Positions 9,949 to 22,267 of a stretch of DNA of 64,000 nucleotides are shown piece after piece. The DNA is from Cyclaneusma minus (lineage: Eukaryota; Ascomycota; Leotiomycetes; Marthamycetales; Marthamycetaceae). The position numbers and the translations under genes are program-made. Position 1 is the stretch's first letter, and the number at the start of each line of letters is the position of its first letter. The stretch spans positions 1,116,001 through 1,180,000 of the forward strand of contig JAKZHN010000008.1 in NCBI GenBank assembly GCA_037179335.1. The letters are read 5' to 3'. The notes below the pieces were generated by a model. It searched no databases. It was given only the letters and a program-made list of their open reading frames with translations, and was not told the DNA's origin.

Positions 9949-10105
9949 AAGAAGCGCAGGATGGTTGCCTGAATTCCGAGATTACCTAGGTAGCAAACGA
10001 ATTCAGTCGCGTTTTCCAGGTCATTGAGATTCATGAATGAGTGTATGTTTGTGAGATTGTGGCCAAGTGTTTCTCTCTGTCGGAGCAGCTAGAGATGCGC
10101 CAAGT

Positions 10106-10276
10106 CTTGCGACTGACTGTGCTGCCTGTGATGATCATTATGACTGTGTAATCGGAGCTGAGTACAGCGTCCCGTAGTTCTGGCTGCTCAGTCTTGCAAC
10201 TGACTATGCTGCCTGTGGTCATGATAAATGTGTCATCAGAGTTGAGAACAGTGTCCCGTATGTAGTTCCGCTCAGG
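10106..10276. repeat. Two-copy tandem repeat, about 85 bp per copy
   Basis: Copy 1 (about 10106-10190) and copy 2 (about 10191-10276) share CTTGC(G/A)ACTGACT(G/A)TGCTG, CCTGTG.T.ATGAT, GTGT(A/C)ATC.GAG and G.GTCCCGTA in the same order. The copies differ at many positions, so the duplication is old. Confidence 0.7.
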
Positions 10277-10396
10277 TGTTCCGGGCAAGACCTCGGGCAC
10301 CATGTCTACATAAGTGACACTCCCCTAACATACAGTTGGACGACAAAAGTCTGCCCTTCCTGGGGTCAAACGTGTGGCAGTAGTCAGCGAGTTATT

Positions 10397-10511
10397 GGAT
10401 TCTCCTAATGTTTGTATGATATTTTCAAGCTTTGAGAATATCCTCAATTACTGGGAATGTTTTCAATCATTGGGGATACTCCCAATTACTGCGGATATTC
10501 CTAATAATCAA
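10397..10511. repeat. 19-bp minisatellite, six diverged copies
   Basis: Consecutive units start at 10397, 10416, 10436, 10455, 10474 and 10493. They follow the pattern GGATATTCCCAATTACTGG with substitutions; five are 19 bp and one is 20 bp. The array runs straight into the G29 run. Confidence 0.75.
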
Positions 10512-10512
10512 A

Positions 10513-10541
10513 GGGGGGGGGGGGGGGGGGGGGGGGGGGGG
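10513..10541. repeat. G29 homopolymer
   Basis: Twenty-nine consecutive G on the + strand, followed by TGGGG. Such a run can form G-quadruplexes and is also a common place for sequencing or assembly error. Confidence 0.9.
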
Positions 10542-10601
10542 TGGGGAGTGCGGGGGATTTTAACTCACACCCCCCAGGGGGTGTTCTGCTTGAAAGAGAG
10601 A

Positions 10602-10602
10602 N
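10602..10602. other. Ambiguous base (N)
   Basis: A single N is written here, 60 bp after the G29 run. It shows that read support or consensus was poor at this point. Confidence 0.95.
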
Positions 10603-10956
10603 GCTCGCTCGACTGTCTCCACATACAGCGGGCTTTTGCACGCTAAACGCTTTCTCAGCCCAGTCGCTCTCGGCATGGGCGTGGCTGTCCCTCACGCACC
10701 CGCGCGACTACCGCCCATTCGACAATCCAGGACGGCCATAATTATTCACACAACTCGACTGCCAAAGTGCATCGAAGCCCGGAGAACGGCCTCACCTCCC
10801 TTGCTCTGTCCGACAGTCTCCTCTGCCAACCGCCAAGAGCCGACTTGGGTCTCATTGTCCTCGCTGCCGCCCAAGTGGCTTGCTTGCTTTTTGCAACTTG
10901 CGCCGCATCTTAATTCACCTCCCTCCCTCTTCGCCTGCGACGCAAACTCTCCTCCT

Positions 10957-11066
<110 letters not shown>

Positions 11067-11454
11067 AGACTTCTGTCGTATGACTGTAAGTGACACTCCA
11101 CTGCGATGGAGACTGAAGATCGTGAAATCGAAGCCGAGAGGCGCCTGCCAGATGGAAATGGTCACGGTACTACGGTGCAACGACAGAAGTCTGCACCCCC
11201 TTCCTGAATCTGAACATGTGGCAGTAGACACTGCGGTCTCAAGATGACCATAGAAATCTCACAGGCCGTAGTCACAAGTACGAGGTTTTCTATACAGTTG
11301 TTCCATCTCATCGTATGCTTTTATTGTCTATGACCGAGTGCTTCTATCAACACAGCGTGAAAAATTCGTCGAGCATGTCTGTCTCCTCTTTCCAAATCCA
11401 CAAAACCTCTTCCTCTCCAGTTCCCAGATATCAGATGTCCATCCATCCAGCCGT

Positions 11455-12614
11455 CTACTCATCATCCCCAAAGAACACCTTAACAGGCAACCAAGCATCA
11501 CCGCAGACCTTGAAGCGATCCTTCAGGTTGTCCAACTTGCTCATCTCCTCATCGGTCAGAGTCCATCCATCAAGAGCGAAGTTGTCCTTCACTCTCTGGG
11601 GGTTAACGGTCTTGGGGATAACCGACCAGCCGTGCTGCAATCCCCATCGCAGAAGACACTGTTGGACACTCTTGCCCTTGGCTTCGGCTAGGGCCTTGAC
11701 GGTGGGGTCTTTGTAGAGAGGAGAGTCGGTGCTGCCGAGACACGAGTAGCCGGTGCAGTGGATGCCCTTCTCCTTGCAGAGAGCGACAAGCTTGGGAGAG
11801 GGGTGGTTGGGGTGCAGCTCAATTTGGTTGACTGCTGGGACGATCTATGGTGTTTGATGTTAGCTTCCAACACCACGAGATCGCACAACGAAACGGAATC
11901 AAACATACCTTGCATGAAGGATCGTTCAGCAGCTTGTTCAGGTTGGTCGGTTCGAAATTCGAGACACCTAGTAGATCATTGAGCGGCTGTTCCAGAATTT
12001 TCACTCAAATAATGGACAACATACCGATGTTCTTAACCTTGCCAGTGCCCACCAACTTCTGCATCTCCCTCCAAGTATCAATGAAGTTCCAGTCGGGGTA
12101 GTGTTTCTTCAAATCACTCGGATCCGTGCTGCTGGGCCAATGCATCAAGTACAAGTCCACATAGTCGGTTCCCAAGCTCTTCAGCGAGGAATCAATGCCC
12201 TCTTGGACTCTCTTGTGCCATGGGTTATCCAGCTTCGTGGTGAGCCAGATCTCGGATCGAGGAACGCCTGAGTTCTTGATTCCTAGACCGACTTCGGCTT
12301 CGTTCTGGTAGGCGAGGGCGGTGTCGATGTGGCGGTAGCCGGCGCGGAGGGCTGCTTCGACGGCTTTCTCGACTTCGCCAGGCTTGGATTGCCAGGTACC
12401 GAGGCCGACGGCGGGGATCTTGTCGCCGGTGTTGAGGGTGAAGGTCATGCTGGGAGAAGGTGGGTTAGCCAGGGTTCGGAGAGATGTTGGGAGGGGTGAG
12501 AGGCTGAAAGTGAAGAGACAATTGCAAGTTGATGCTCCAGAAACTTGAGAGAGATAACTGAGGCTATTGGAAAAGCTATTAGACTTACGAAGTAACGTTC
12601 TCTGGGGCAGCCAT
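11455..12614 (-). CDS. Aldo-keto reductase (AKR superfamily)
   Basis: Four exons: 12614-12589, 12449-12025, 11967-11909 and 11844-11455, all with GT..AG ends and consistent phases, giving 299 aa. The first exon has only 26 nt (MAAPENVT). The AKR signature GYRHIDTALAYQNE is present and the catalytic tetrad is complete: D51, Y56, K81 (TTKL) and H112 (LMHWPSS). The C-terminal half has GVSNF, NQIELHP and the NADPH-binding IPKTVNPQR segment. The enzyme should reduce aldehydes or sugars with NADPH in the cytosol, like yeast Gcy1/Ypr1-type reductases; the exact substrate cannot be read from sequence. The gene points away from NIP30, with 860 bp between the two starts. Confidence 0.93.
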
Positions 12615-13475
12615 GATTGCGGTGAGGAGAGGTTCAAGTTGTGTCGTTGGAGGATGTGAGAGGTTGAGGGTTGCAAGTTGTGACTTGACTTGAGTTGGAA
12701 GAGGAGAGGGAAAGCCTGGGGAGCTGGGGAGGGGTATGGGTTAAATAGGTACTAGGAGCTTCCTCCGTGCAAAGTTAAGGTGTCTGTCGATCAGCGTTTT
12801 GGGCACTGTGCTCACTTGGCACTCAGAAGACAGCTTTGCGTGACTGGATTGGATAGAAAGGGGTAAACGGAATTTAACCGGGAATTTGATTGGATAGACT
12901 ACAAGAAAGGAAGGCTATCTGCTGGCCGGTGCCGGTACAGTTGCTACATCTACTCGCCCGTGCTGTATCACATCTTGATTGCTGGGCCACGATGATACGC
13001 CATCACGTCGTGCTGGATGGAGGGGTCGGCGGGGCACTCATCGGCCGTTTGGCGGGGCTCTGCTGTCATAGGGGAATTCGTGACCGGAGCTATGTGCCCC
13101 TGCCGCTTAATATCCATTTTTTATGCAGGGATAACTCCTCTTGCGCACCAATCAGACCATCGCGGCCATCTTTCCGCTCTCGAGAATCCGAACTGCTCTC
13201 AAGCTGAGGTGGTGTTTTCGTGAAAGCCTATCCGGATATACAGAGGTCTTCCGGTAATCAGCGAGCACCTGCGGACTAAATGCTCCATGGACAACGTTCA
13301 TATAAATGCTTTGACGAGAAAATAATAAAAATAAAAGAAATCGACGAGTTCGCTACCACGCGGTAACGAGCTCTCCAAGGTTGCTCGCAGCATGGCACTC
13401 GCCAAAGCTTCCCTTCCAAGACCGAGCAATCAAAAACCCCGATAGCTTCACAACCACCAACCTTTTGAAATCGCC
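12615..13475. other. Divergent intergenic region between AKR and NIP30-like genes
   Basis: Contains both promoters. The 100 bp before 12614 on the minus strand is pyrimidine-rich, as usual for fungal core promoters. No further gene is supported. Confidence 0.45.
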
Positions 13476-14374
13476 ATGTCTTCCGGCTTCGTATCTGGCG
13501 GCACTACCGACCAGCCCGTCGAGCGCAGCGACGAATGGCTCGCTGCGCAACAAGAAATCGAAGCCAACATTCGGCGCAAGCAGGATGAGAAGGCTGCCGC
13601 AAATGACGGCCGCTCGCTGTACGAGATCCTAGAAGCAAACAAAGGTACTACAATAACCCACTTACCTGCATCGCCTCTTCGTCTCCTCGAATGCCAAATC
13701 TATCGTTTGGATTGAATGGCGTATCTACATCTGTGTGCTTGGCTGATCACGTAGGGCTTCTTCGATAACCACCAGCCGCCAAACAAGAAGCATTCGAAGA
13801 ATCCACCCGCCTCAAAAACCAATTCCGCGCACTCGACGAAGATGAAGTCGATTTCCTGGACTCGGTCATGGAGAGTACGAGGAGGGAGGAGGAGCGTGTG
13901 AAGAGGGAGACGCAGGAAGGACTGGATGCTTTTCGCAAGCAGCAGGAAGAAGCGGATAAGAAATTGCGTGCTGCTGGAGTTGGAATCGATGCTGATGCGG
14001 AGGCTGAGAGTCGCGGAGAGGGAGAACAGTGGGCTGCTGGAGGAAGAAAGAGGAAAAGAAAAGGAGAGAAGGAGGTGTTGAAGGGTGTGAAGTTGAGGAA
14101 ATCTTCGTCGACGGTGGAACAAGCGAAAGTGACGGAGAAGAGTACGGGAGAGGCTTCGTCGGCGAAAGATACATCCGTTGAGAGGGATTCGAAGTCGCCG
14201 CAAGTGGCCAAAGCTGCCGGCGAGGACCAGAAGAAGCAGGAAGACGCCTCGAAGGAAGAGAAACCTGCATCAAAGGCTGATACTTCTGCTGGTCCTACAC
14301 CAACAAAGGAGAAGCCATCCTCGAAAGGAGGACTCGGTCTGGTGGACTACGGTTCGGACGATGACGACGAATAA
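13476..14374 (+). CDS. NIP30/FAM192A-like protein (proteasome activator PA28-gamma interactor family)
   Basis: Two exons, 13476-13644 and 13776-14374, give 255 aa. The intron has GTACTA..CCAG ends. The N-terminal 100 residues match the NIP30 domain: FVSGG, RSLYEILEANK, then KNQFRALDEDEVDFLDSV. The remainder is charged, Lys/Glu-rich and low complexity, ending in GLVDYGSDDDDE, the usual acidic tail. In animals the orthologue FAM192A/PIP30 binds the nuclear proteasome cap PA28-gamma. Ascomycetes keep the domain although its partner there is unclear. A nuclear protein is likely. Confidence 0.88.
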
Positions 14375-14803
14375 ATCGAACTCAGAAACGAGGAATTGCA
14401 AATCCTCTGATATGTCGTACAGTGCTTACATTGCGAGGACCGGGAACATGATCGCACAAGCTTGAGATCCCCTTATTACATACAGCTGCGAAATTATCAA
14501 CCTGCTCACTCCCACTTGTATCCTCTCTCTTCGCCTTTAATGCACTTATCAAAATATACTGTGCTAGTCATTGAAGTCACCTGTGCGAATACCAAATATA
14601 CCAAGCTATGCTAGATTCAATCCATGACCTAGTGGGACATATAATTTCAATGCTAAGTCTGACCAAAACCACAAGAGCTGAGAGATCCAATAACAGTACG
14701 CGCTGGCTAACAAATGCCAAACGCCTCGTCATGCTTTTTCTTACAATGCACGACAACACAACAGCATCCAAATATCCGCGCATCTCTCAAACCCTCGTAC
14801 ACC
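14375..14803. other. Convergent 3' region
   Basis: The NIP30-like and MIX23-like genes end towards each other here. Both 3' untranslated regions and polyadenylation signals must lie in these 430 bp. Nothing else is seen. Confidence 0.4.
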
Positions 14804-15473
14804 TCATGGTGCATCCTTCCCCGAACCCACACCACTCCTAGCAGCAACATCTCTCTTCGTCCGCCACTCATTCAACGCCCCCTCCCAATCATCCCTCAAG
14901 CCCCCACACCTCTCTTTCACCAACCCCCAAGTCCTCGCCCTCACAATATGCTCCACCCCCCTCTCCATTCTCACCAAAGCCGCCAACTGTTCCGTCCTCG
15001 CCTCCTTCGGAAAAAACCTCCCCGAATATGGATCCAATCTCTCATCAACAACTCTCTCCCTATCCCTCTCACTCTCCACCTGCCTCGACACCAATTCCGG
15101 ATCTTCAGGATCGGGGGATGTTGCTACTGAAGCACAGTAATTTAGCACATCGGATCGAGCCTGCCATGATGAGAAAAGCACGTTGTTGGTGAAGTTTTGA
15201 CAGGAAGAGGGAGCGATTTGACGTTTTGAGGTGCGTGGGGCGAGGGAGGAGGTGGATGATGGGTCGAAGGGCTCGCGGGAGGGGGTTAGGAGGGCGTTGA
15301 GGTTTTGGGTTATGGAGTCGTCTACGGCGCTGCGGGAGATGCGGAGGAAGTCTGGAGATAACTTAGTTCGCTGAGCTGGTGTCAGGGGAGTGGAAGTGGT
15401 GCTTACCACGAAGCTGGACTGTGGAAAAGCAGAATTGCGGCGTGAGCATGGGCGATTGGGAGGGTTGAGCCAT
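14804..15473 (-). CDS. mix23: MIX23 / caffeine-induced death protein 2 family
   Basis: Exons 15473-15407 and 15351-14804 give 204 aa. The 55-bp intron (GTAAGC..CTCCAG) joins QLR to DFLRISRSAVDD, which restores the family's conserved N-terminus (LTPQFCFST). Further family features are ITQNLNALL and the Cys-containing helix pair around CQNFTNNVLFSSWQAR and VLNYC. Yeast Mix23 is a small intermembrane-space protein linked to mitochondrial protein import; S. pombe Cid2 is the same family. The C-terminus after about residue 170 is less conserved. Reading from the internal ATG at 15409 instead would lose the conserved N-terminal 22 residues. The gene shares a 347-bp divergent promoter with the mitochondrial carrier gene at 15821. 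Confidence 0.88.
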
Positions 15474-15820
15474 GATGTCCCTTGTAGTAGCTGGCTTTAT
15501 TGAGGCCCGATGCGCCTCCTCCTCCGTCTTGGACTCGGACCAGAAGATGCCCGCCAGGGTGGCGTGTCAGACTTTTAGTCTGGGATTGGAATGGAAAACG
15601 GTGTAGAATGGGCTGGCGGCAGGATATTGGATGGCGAGAGTATAGCTTCACGCTGAGTGGCCAACGCGTTGTCGTCGTCGTCGGTCAACAATGACGGTGT
15701 TGGTGACTTTCTTTATCTTAGCGTGTTTTTTTGCGATAACGCGCTGCTATTTCTACAAGAGCTCGCCGCTTCTCGACCTTTGAATGCGGTCATGATTCTT
15801 GGGTTTTGCAATGCGAGTAG
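15474..15820. promoter_or_regulatory. Divergent promoter of MIX23-like and mitochondrial carrier genes
   Basis: 347 bp separate the two start codons. Both genes are mitochondrial by family, so shared regulation is possible. No specific site could be assigned. Confidence 0.4.
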
Positions 15821-17222
15821 ATGTCTGAGTCCAATACCGATGTGCTCCTCGTAAGTATTCTTTGCTCTCTTTCTTCTTGACACGGTCGATTCACCCATAT
15901 TTTCCTACCATGGACTGAAAGTCAATGACGTTACACTTCACCCAAGCTCCAGGCATGTTACGGGACTTTGCCCATTGATGAGAAGCAGTTGAAAATTCGG
16001 GGCTCGATATGTTCTGAAGTTTGCCATACGTGCTGTGGTTGTTGACTACCCAATATTTTTGTTCACTTTCTTGTTTCCCTTCACATACCATTCCAGTTGC
16101 ATTCAAGGCGATCGAGCAAGCATGCTTCGGTCGTGAGTGTCGAGTTGATGAGGCCGGACGGCTCCCACATGTTCAGGAAACTTCTGGGATTGCTCGAATT
16201 TATTGCGTCTGACTGTGTCAAAATAGGCTGGAGCATTTGCGGCATTCACTGTCGACCTACTGGTCTACCCCTTGGACACCCTGAAAACCCGCTATCAAAG
16301 TCCTGATTTCCAGAAAATCTACTACGATGCGGCAAAACAGAACCTCAATAGGGGCCTGCTGTTCAGGGGCTTATATCAGGGAGCCGGCAGCGTGATATTG
16401 ATCACCATCCCCTCGTGTATGATCCATCCTCCTCTTCCAAGGCCACTCAGCTGAACCTTACTAGCAGGAGCATTTTTCACCACATATGAGGGCCTCAAGA
16501 CGATGCTCAATCGAGTCAATCCCACACTTCAAGGCTCATCCTCGCCCTTGATGCCGCAAGCCTTCATCCACAGCGCCGCATCATCCGTAGCCGAACTCGT
16601 CTCCTGTTTCATCCTGACACCCGCCGAGGTTCTAAAGCAGAACGCTCAAATGATCCGAAGCCCAAAGAGCGGTGCCTCATCATTGCAAGCCCTCAGACAG
16701 TTCAAGAAACCCTCACAGCTTTTCAGAGGCTACACCGCTTTGGCTGCCAGGAACTTGCCCTTTACAGCCATGCAGTTTCCAATGTACGAACATCTGAAAA
16801 TGATGATCACAAGACACCGCAAGGAAAAGCAGACGCATACCGGTAGTCTTGCAGAGACTGCTCTGGTCACAGCTGTCAGTGCGGGAAGCGCAGGTTCAGT
16901 GGCAGCTCTTGCTACTACTCCTGTAGACGTGGTCAAGACGCGAATCATGCTTGCTGCAGCCAACGAAGGCTCGGGCAGTGATGCCAATAAAGAAGTGGAA
17001 GAAGCGATGAAGAAAGGGAAGTCGGCGGAAGCACTGGCGAAGGAGAAGGGCACGACGCGAAAAAGCGGACTTACAGTCGCCAAAGAGGTTTTCAGAGAGA
17101 ACGGTATCAAAGGCCTGTTTCGAGGGTGTCTGCTGAGAGCAGGCTGGACGGCTTTAGGGAGTGGCTTGTATTTGGGTGCATATGAAAGTGGGCGTCTTTG
17201 GCTGGGGAATCGGCGGGACTAG
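15821..17222 (+). CDS. Mitochondrial carrier, S-adenosylmethionine carrier-like (Pet8/SLC25A26 type)
   Basis: Exons 15821-15850, 16227-16416 and 16465-17222 give 325 aa. The first exon codes only ten residues (MSESNTDVLL) and is followed by a 376-bp intron, long for this gene set. Three carrier repeats are present with their PX[D/E]XXK motifs: YPLDTLKTR, TPAEVLKQ and TPVDVVKTR. HSAASSVAEL, LPFTAMQFPMYEHLK and the third-repeat pattern fit the mitochondrial SAM carrier (yeast Pet8), which imports SAM into the matrix for methylation and for biotin and lipoate synthesis. The third repeat has a Lys/Glu-rich insert of about 35 residues. Pet8 assignment is by similarity; other SAM-carrier paralogues cannot be excluded. 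Confidence 0.88.
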
Positions 17223-18235
17223 GGGCATATTTCAAGGACGGTGAGCGACCGCCAATGACCTCTGGAACGCATCTTGAAAGGATCTCGTGGACCGGACTTT
17301 TCTAGGAGTAATCCAGATGACATGACTCTTTTTCGCATGACCTGCAAGAGTGCAGTCGTGGTTGAGTAGGTAGGACCATTACCGGCAAGTTAGACCCCTC
17401 TCGGTAAAGCGAGACGCATATATTTTTAGAACTGACCCCGTCAAAACCCTTTTTGTTCTGCTGATATTTGTCCTGACGCGGTATAGGCAGCGGTGAAAAC
17501 AGATCCGAAAGCCGACGGTAACTGCAAAGGTAACAGGCACACCTAGCCTGGACCCTGAGAAACCGGTCAAGAAAGGTTATTGTTGGCTACTTACAGGAAG
17601 GGACAGTCTTCTCACAGCGCACCACCACGGGTCGAAAACGCTGGTTATTAGAGCAACCGCTGATGCCACTTTCCATCATTATTTTCGAATCCCAGGTGCC
17701 AGATGATTGCCTAGAATCAGCATGTATGGCGAATCATGAATGTCCGGTAAGCTTACGGGAAGCCTGGTGTAGCTTACCAACGGACGAACCCACGTGCTAT
17801 GTGGTGATCGGCCTCGAATCTCGACATAGAGAAACCCTAAGTCAGCTGTTGGAAGGCATGTTTTAGCGGGCAAAGCATATGCGGACGACAGAAGCAGGCA
17901 AGTGTCGCATTTCTATTATGCTATTTCAAGGATCATTCGCCATTTGCAACGGTAATGGCGGAAACGGTGAACCTTGGTCGCTGCAGTGCGGTGCCAGCCT
18001 TTTGCTTTTAAGGTTGTCTCGGGACACGTCCACCTAGCTCTGGGGGGAAAGAATTTGGGGGAAATAAAATAAAAGCCCGAGATCAGGCAATTGTGGTTTT
18101 CGTACTTTTTTAAGCATTGCGACGTTTTGAGGTTCTGTGCTTTTCTTGGCGCACTACATTTCTACATATATCCTCTCATCAATACTCTGCTTCGATGTTC
18201 GGTCTTGATCTCTTACAACTGGTCATTTTAACATC
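17223..18235. other. Intergenic stretch, no gene seen
   Basis: About 1 kb between two same-strand genes. Short frames lack recognisable domains. A pyrimidine-rich stretch just before 18236 is probably the leader of the next gene. Confidence 0.4.
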
Positions 18236-19058
18236 ATGTCTGTCATTCTCCCTCTATCGCCGTCGATGAAGAATGCAAGAGACTGGACATCACCTACTAC
18301 AAATGGGCAAATTCTCGGTGATGAAGCACCACTCTCGCTTCTACCACACTCCATACCAGGTGTCAGCGGACCAGGCCATTTAATCACCTCTCCATACACC
18401 GAGATAGACCACCAACTCGACCTCACAACCCTCTCACTCCAAGACCAACTCTTCGCACGCGCCCTCACCATCTTCTCCGCCCAACGTTCTGACTACGCCC
18501 TCGCACCCTACATCGCCACCTTCAATCTATCGCAAATAGTCCAGGGAGTCCAGAAATTATGTGTTTCGGCCGACCATGCGTGGAAGGAGCAGGGTTATTA
18601 TATTGTGGTTTTTAGGAGCCAGATTCCGCAGACGACGGATTATGCGCATTTGGGGGATTTGGATAAGGAGGCGCATTATGAGGCTGTGAAGAGTGGGGGC
18701 TTTTTGAAGTAGGTTTTTGAGAGAGCTGGGGGAGAGATGAGAGAATGGTTGATGTGGTATTCTGGGAGTTTTCGTGCTAATGGGTGAATAGATATTGGTT
18801 TGGGAGCCCGGATAAGCAGGGGAGGAATCTGGCGACATGTATTTGGCGAAATCCGATGGATGCGAAGAAGGGGTCGATGGGGAGTTCTCATCGGAAGGCT
18901 GCTGGGGCTACGAGATTTTTGTATACTGAGTAGGTGACTTGGTGTCGTAAGTGTGTTTGGTCAGTTGGCTAACGAGAACCAGGTGGAAAATCGAGCGTTT
19001 GAGACTCACTATCAAGGATGGCGCGGAGAGTTGGACGCTCACCGACTGGGAAGACTAA
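18236..19058 (+). CDS. UPF0643 family protein
   Basis: Exons 18236-18708, 18792-18929 and 18983-19058 give 228 aa with all phases consistent. The body (FARALTIFSAQRSDYALAPY, GVQKLCVSADHAWKEQGYY, the short bridge KYWFGSPDK and the basic segment with GATRFLYTEWKIERLRL) matches the fungal UPF0643 family (S. pombe PB2B2.08). The function is not known. No signal peptide or membrane span is seen. The two introns, 83 and 53 bp, remove the only stops in the region, which supports the model. Confidence 0.88.
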
Positions 19059-19759
19059 ATATTATGGTATGATGGCGCAAGCATATTCAGGTATTGGGCG
19101 TACGGCATGGATGGGCGTTAGGTCTGTTAGAACGTCGTCAGATTAGGATGCCAGAATCGCGATGAAACTTGGAGCGGAGGCAATGACATCGAGGATTTAG
19201 GATCACCAGCATCAAGTTGAGTATTTCGGCGCATGAGGACTGAAAAGGAACTGATCGGAGTTATTTCAGGCTTTTCAATATTATATACATCGCATATAAA
19301 TCAATGACAATGAGCAAGGTATGCAGTGTATCTGTCAAGAGAGCCGAACTGGAAACTTGCTGAGATACAATTCAAAGTACAAACTTCAGTGACTGCTAAC
19401 ATCACTGGGGGCGAGAACGACCATGCAATATGTTACCGGCGCCTATTCAAGGTAAGTGAGTGGATTCAATCCGGGTTACGAAATACGAACAGGTGCCTTC
19501 GAAATCCACCAGTAGGATGAGTTCGGAGCTCCACACAGAATGCATGTGAGCGGAAGCGCTGAGCTGTGTCGTCGTCAGCCTTGCGACCCTTGACCTTCGG
19601 AGCTTGTCCACGACTCCACATCCATAGTTACCGGCTATCGCACCATCTACTTCACTACCAAGGCCGTGAGTCACTTCTGATGTCCCATATAATTCGTGTC
19701 TTACGGTCGAAACAGGACAACTGGACACAATCACTCTCTATGCTGGACTGTGTCGAGCG
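19059..19759. other. Intergenic stretch upstream of HET gene
   Basis: 700 bp without a supported gene. Promoter of the HET gene expected here. Confidence 0.4.
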
Positions 19760-22267
19760 ATGAATACTTCTCCTTATACCGGAATATCTCCAGCGATGGA
19801 CTTCCCTGGTCAGACCGAAATGCCTCGAGCAATAGACGCCTCTACTCAGACGCAGGACTTTTCGAGCTCGGCTTCAGATGGTTCCCACGTTCATTCCGCA
19901 GGAAGTTCGGAAGCTGGAGAAAATCGTGGTCATTCTACCGAGAACGAAGGAAGTTTGGATCGCACTGAAGACTCCAATCCCTCGTACTCTGAGAGTTCGG
20001 AGGCTGAGGAAACCCTTGATCGTTCTACCGAGGACGAAGGCATTTCGGAATCAAGCGAAGAGGCCGATATCTCGTCATCTGAGAGTTCGGGAGCAGAGGA
20101 AAGTCTTTCCACTGAGAGCCAGGGCATTTCAGAGGCAAGTGAAGACGACAATCTCTCGTCGTCTGAGAGTTCCGAAGTTGGTCGAAGTCAGGATTGTATC
20201 ACTGGGAACTCACGTCCTTATCGCTATGAGCCCTTGCCTCCAGCAAGTGATCATATTCGACTTATGACCATCGAGCCGGCTGATGAATCGGACTACAACT
20301 TGGTTAAAGGCCATCTTAAGACATACGAACTACATTCTGCACCACCATACCAGGCCCTGTCGTACGTGTGGGGAGACCAAACGGATCCCCAAGAAATCTC
20401 AATCGATGGGGTCCTCATGAAAGTCACCACAAATCTACACGTAGCACTCGGATATCTCAGACAAGTTCCGGATCGCAGATTATGGATTGATGCGATCTGT
20501 ATTGATCAAGAGAACATGGAGGAAAGGTCCTCTCAGGTTCAATTGATGAGACAAATCTACGCAAATGCCCAACTAGTCGTGGTCTGGCTTGGGGAACATA
20601 CGCAAAGGAGCAGAGCTGCTTTCAGGTGGATGAGCAAATACGACTTCGCAGCCAGTCCACCCGAAGAGGAGGATCTCGAGGAAAGCTACAAGTCAAAGAA
20701 GGACCGAAAACGAATGTCTGGTCTCTGGGAAGACATTGCCAAAAGGACTTGGTGGAGAAGACTCTGGGTGCTCCAGGAAATTTCCCTCGCTTCCAACTCT
20801 GTGGTCCAAATCGGCAATAATGCGGTTCCATGGCCGTTTCTCTCCAATATCCTCGTTAGCATACGCTATTCAAGTATCTATAACGATGTGGACTATCATT
20901 ACTCTATCAACATAGAAAGCGTCAAATCAGTTGGATACCTCTCAGGTTCTGTAAAGAGAGCAGCCGCTATGGACAGAAATCATTCAGCCTCACTCGCAGA
21001 GTTAGTTTCTTGTTTCCGCTTTCAAGGTGCGACAGACCCAAAAGATCGGGTCTATGCTCTACTAGGCCTTGCAAACGATACCAAAGGAACTGCCTTGGGC
21101 TTACTCAAGCCGGATTACGGGCTCGCTACATCCATCCTAGACGTTTATCGAAACTTGGTTGAGCATGAACTCGTCACTCACAAGAGACTCGATGTTATTA
21201 CCATGAGACGCCAATATGTAGGCTCGGGAGACTGGCCAACCTGGGTCCCCCAATGGCACGCATATACAGAATGGACCGGAGAAGATGACCACAGTTTGGG
21301 CACAAACAAGTCGGCCTATGATGCTTGCCGAAGCGGGCCGAGTTTGATCAGCAAACCCCTAATTCACTAATATCATAAATATGGATTCCAAAATTGGTGG
21401 ACTGCAAGTCGAGACCGTCCCACAGACGCTTCAATACAGAGAATGCCACCGGTTCTCCGTTGCAGAGGCGTCTTAGTGGATGCCATTTCGGTTCTGGGTG
21501 GCTTCTATTCTAACGACAGAGAAATTGTGAGCGAGCAGCGCTACCATCACTATCGGATATGTCGATTCTCAGAATGGGAACAGACATTTCTCCAGCAATT
21601 TGGCAACCGCAGATCCCTTGAAGGCCACACGGTATCATGGGCCATTGATCAATGTCACGAGTTTTGGTTTGCAGCAGCAGCTAAACGGGCTCCAGACAAT
21701 CTGGGTGAAGCGACTCGCAGATGGTACGACGAATGCCGATTTTTGAGAGAGTCCGATACAGTGCACCATAAATGTAGTTGTGGGCGAATTGCTCAAGAGC
21801 ACGTGGAAGACTCCCTGCAGGACTCTTCCCATCTCGAAGAAAATGACAACTACATTGGCGGCGGGAGTATGGTGGAGGCCTTTGTCAGATGTCTTTGGAT
21901 AGGCGAGATATTGCGCTTCAGTCCCAATAATGATACCAGCTATAAGCGCTTCCAAGAGGGCCTCTGGGTCCCGGACGAGCTTGGGGCCGATATGATGACG
22001 GGGATCGTGATATCTTTACTAAATCGCACAATTCACAGACAATATGCCATCACAGAAAATGGCTGGATGGGGACAACGCCAGTGCCGACGGAGGTGGGAG
22101 ACCAGATCGTTGTACTATGGGGTTGTTCAGTACCGCTTGTGTTGAGGAAAGTGGAAGACCATTGGATCTTGATCGGAGAAGCATATGTGCCCGGGCTCAT
22201 GTTTGGAGAGATCGTGGACAGGGTTGAAAAGGGAGAATTCGAGGAGCAGGAATTCGTCTTGCGATGA
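19760..22267 (+). CDS. HET-domain protein (heterokaryon incompatibility type)
   Basis: The N-terminus (about 25-150) is a Ser/Glu-rich low-complexity region with repeated ESSEAE-like units. The HET domain follows: YQALSYVWGD, LWIDAICIDQ, QVQLMRQIYANAQLVVVWLG, WWRRLWVLQEI and DRVYALLGLA are all present. The reading frame is open from 19760 to 22267 except for one TAA at 21368. An 84-nt intron at 21342-21425 (GTTTGA..CCACAG, with CTAAT and CACTAATA branch-like sequence) would remove it and keep frame, giving about 807 aa. The alternative is a nonsense mutation that ends the protein after 536 aa. HET domains trigger cell death when incompatible fungal individuals fuse. The C-terminal part ends with the usual AYVPGLMFGEI motif. 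Confidence 0.85.

Noticed and set aside
21368..21370. HET gene called a pseudogene because of the TAA
   Set aside because: An in-phase 84-nt intron with CCACAG acceptor removes the stop and gives a continuous HET protein. Kept as an open question in the findings.
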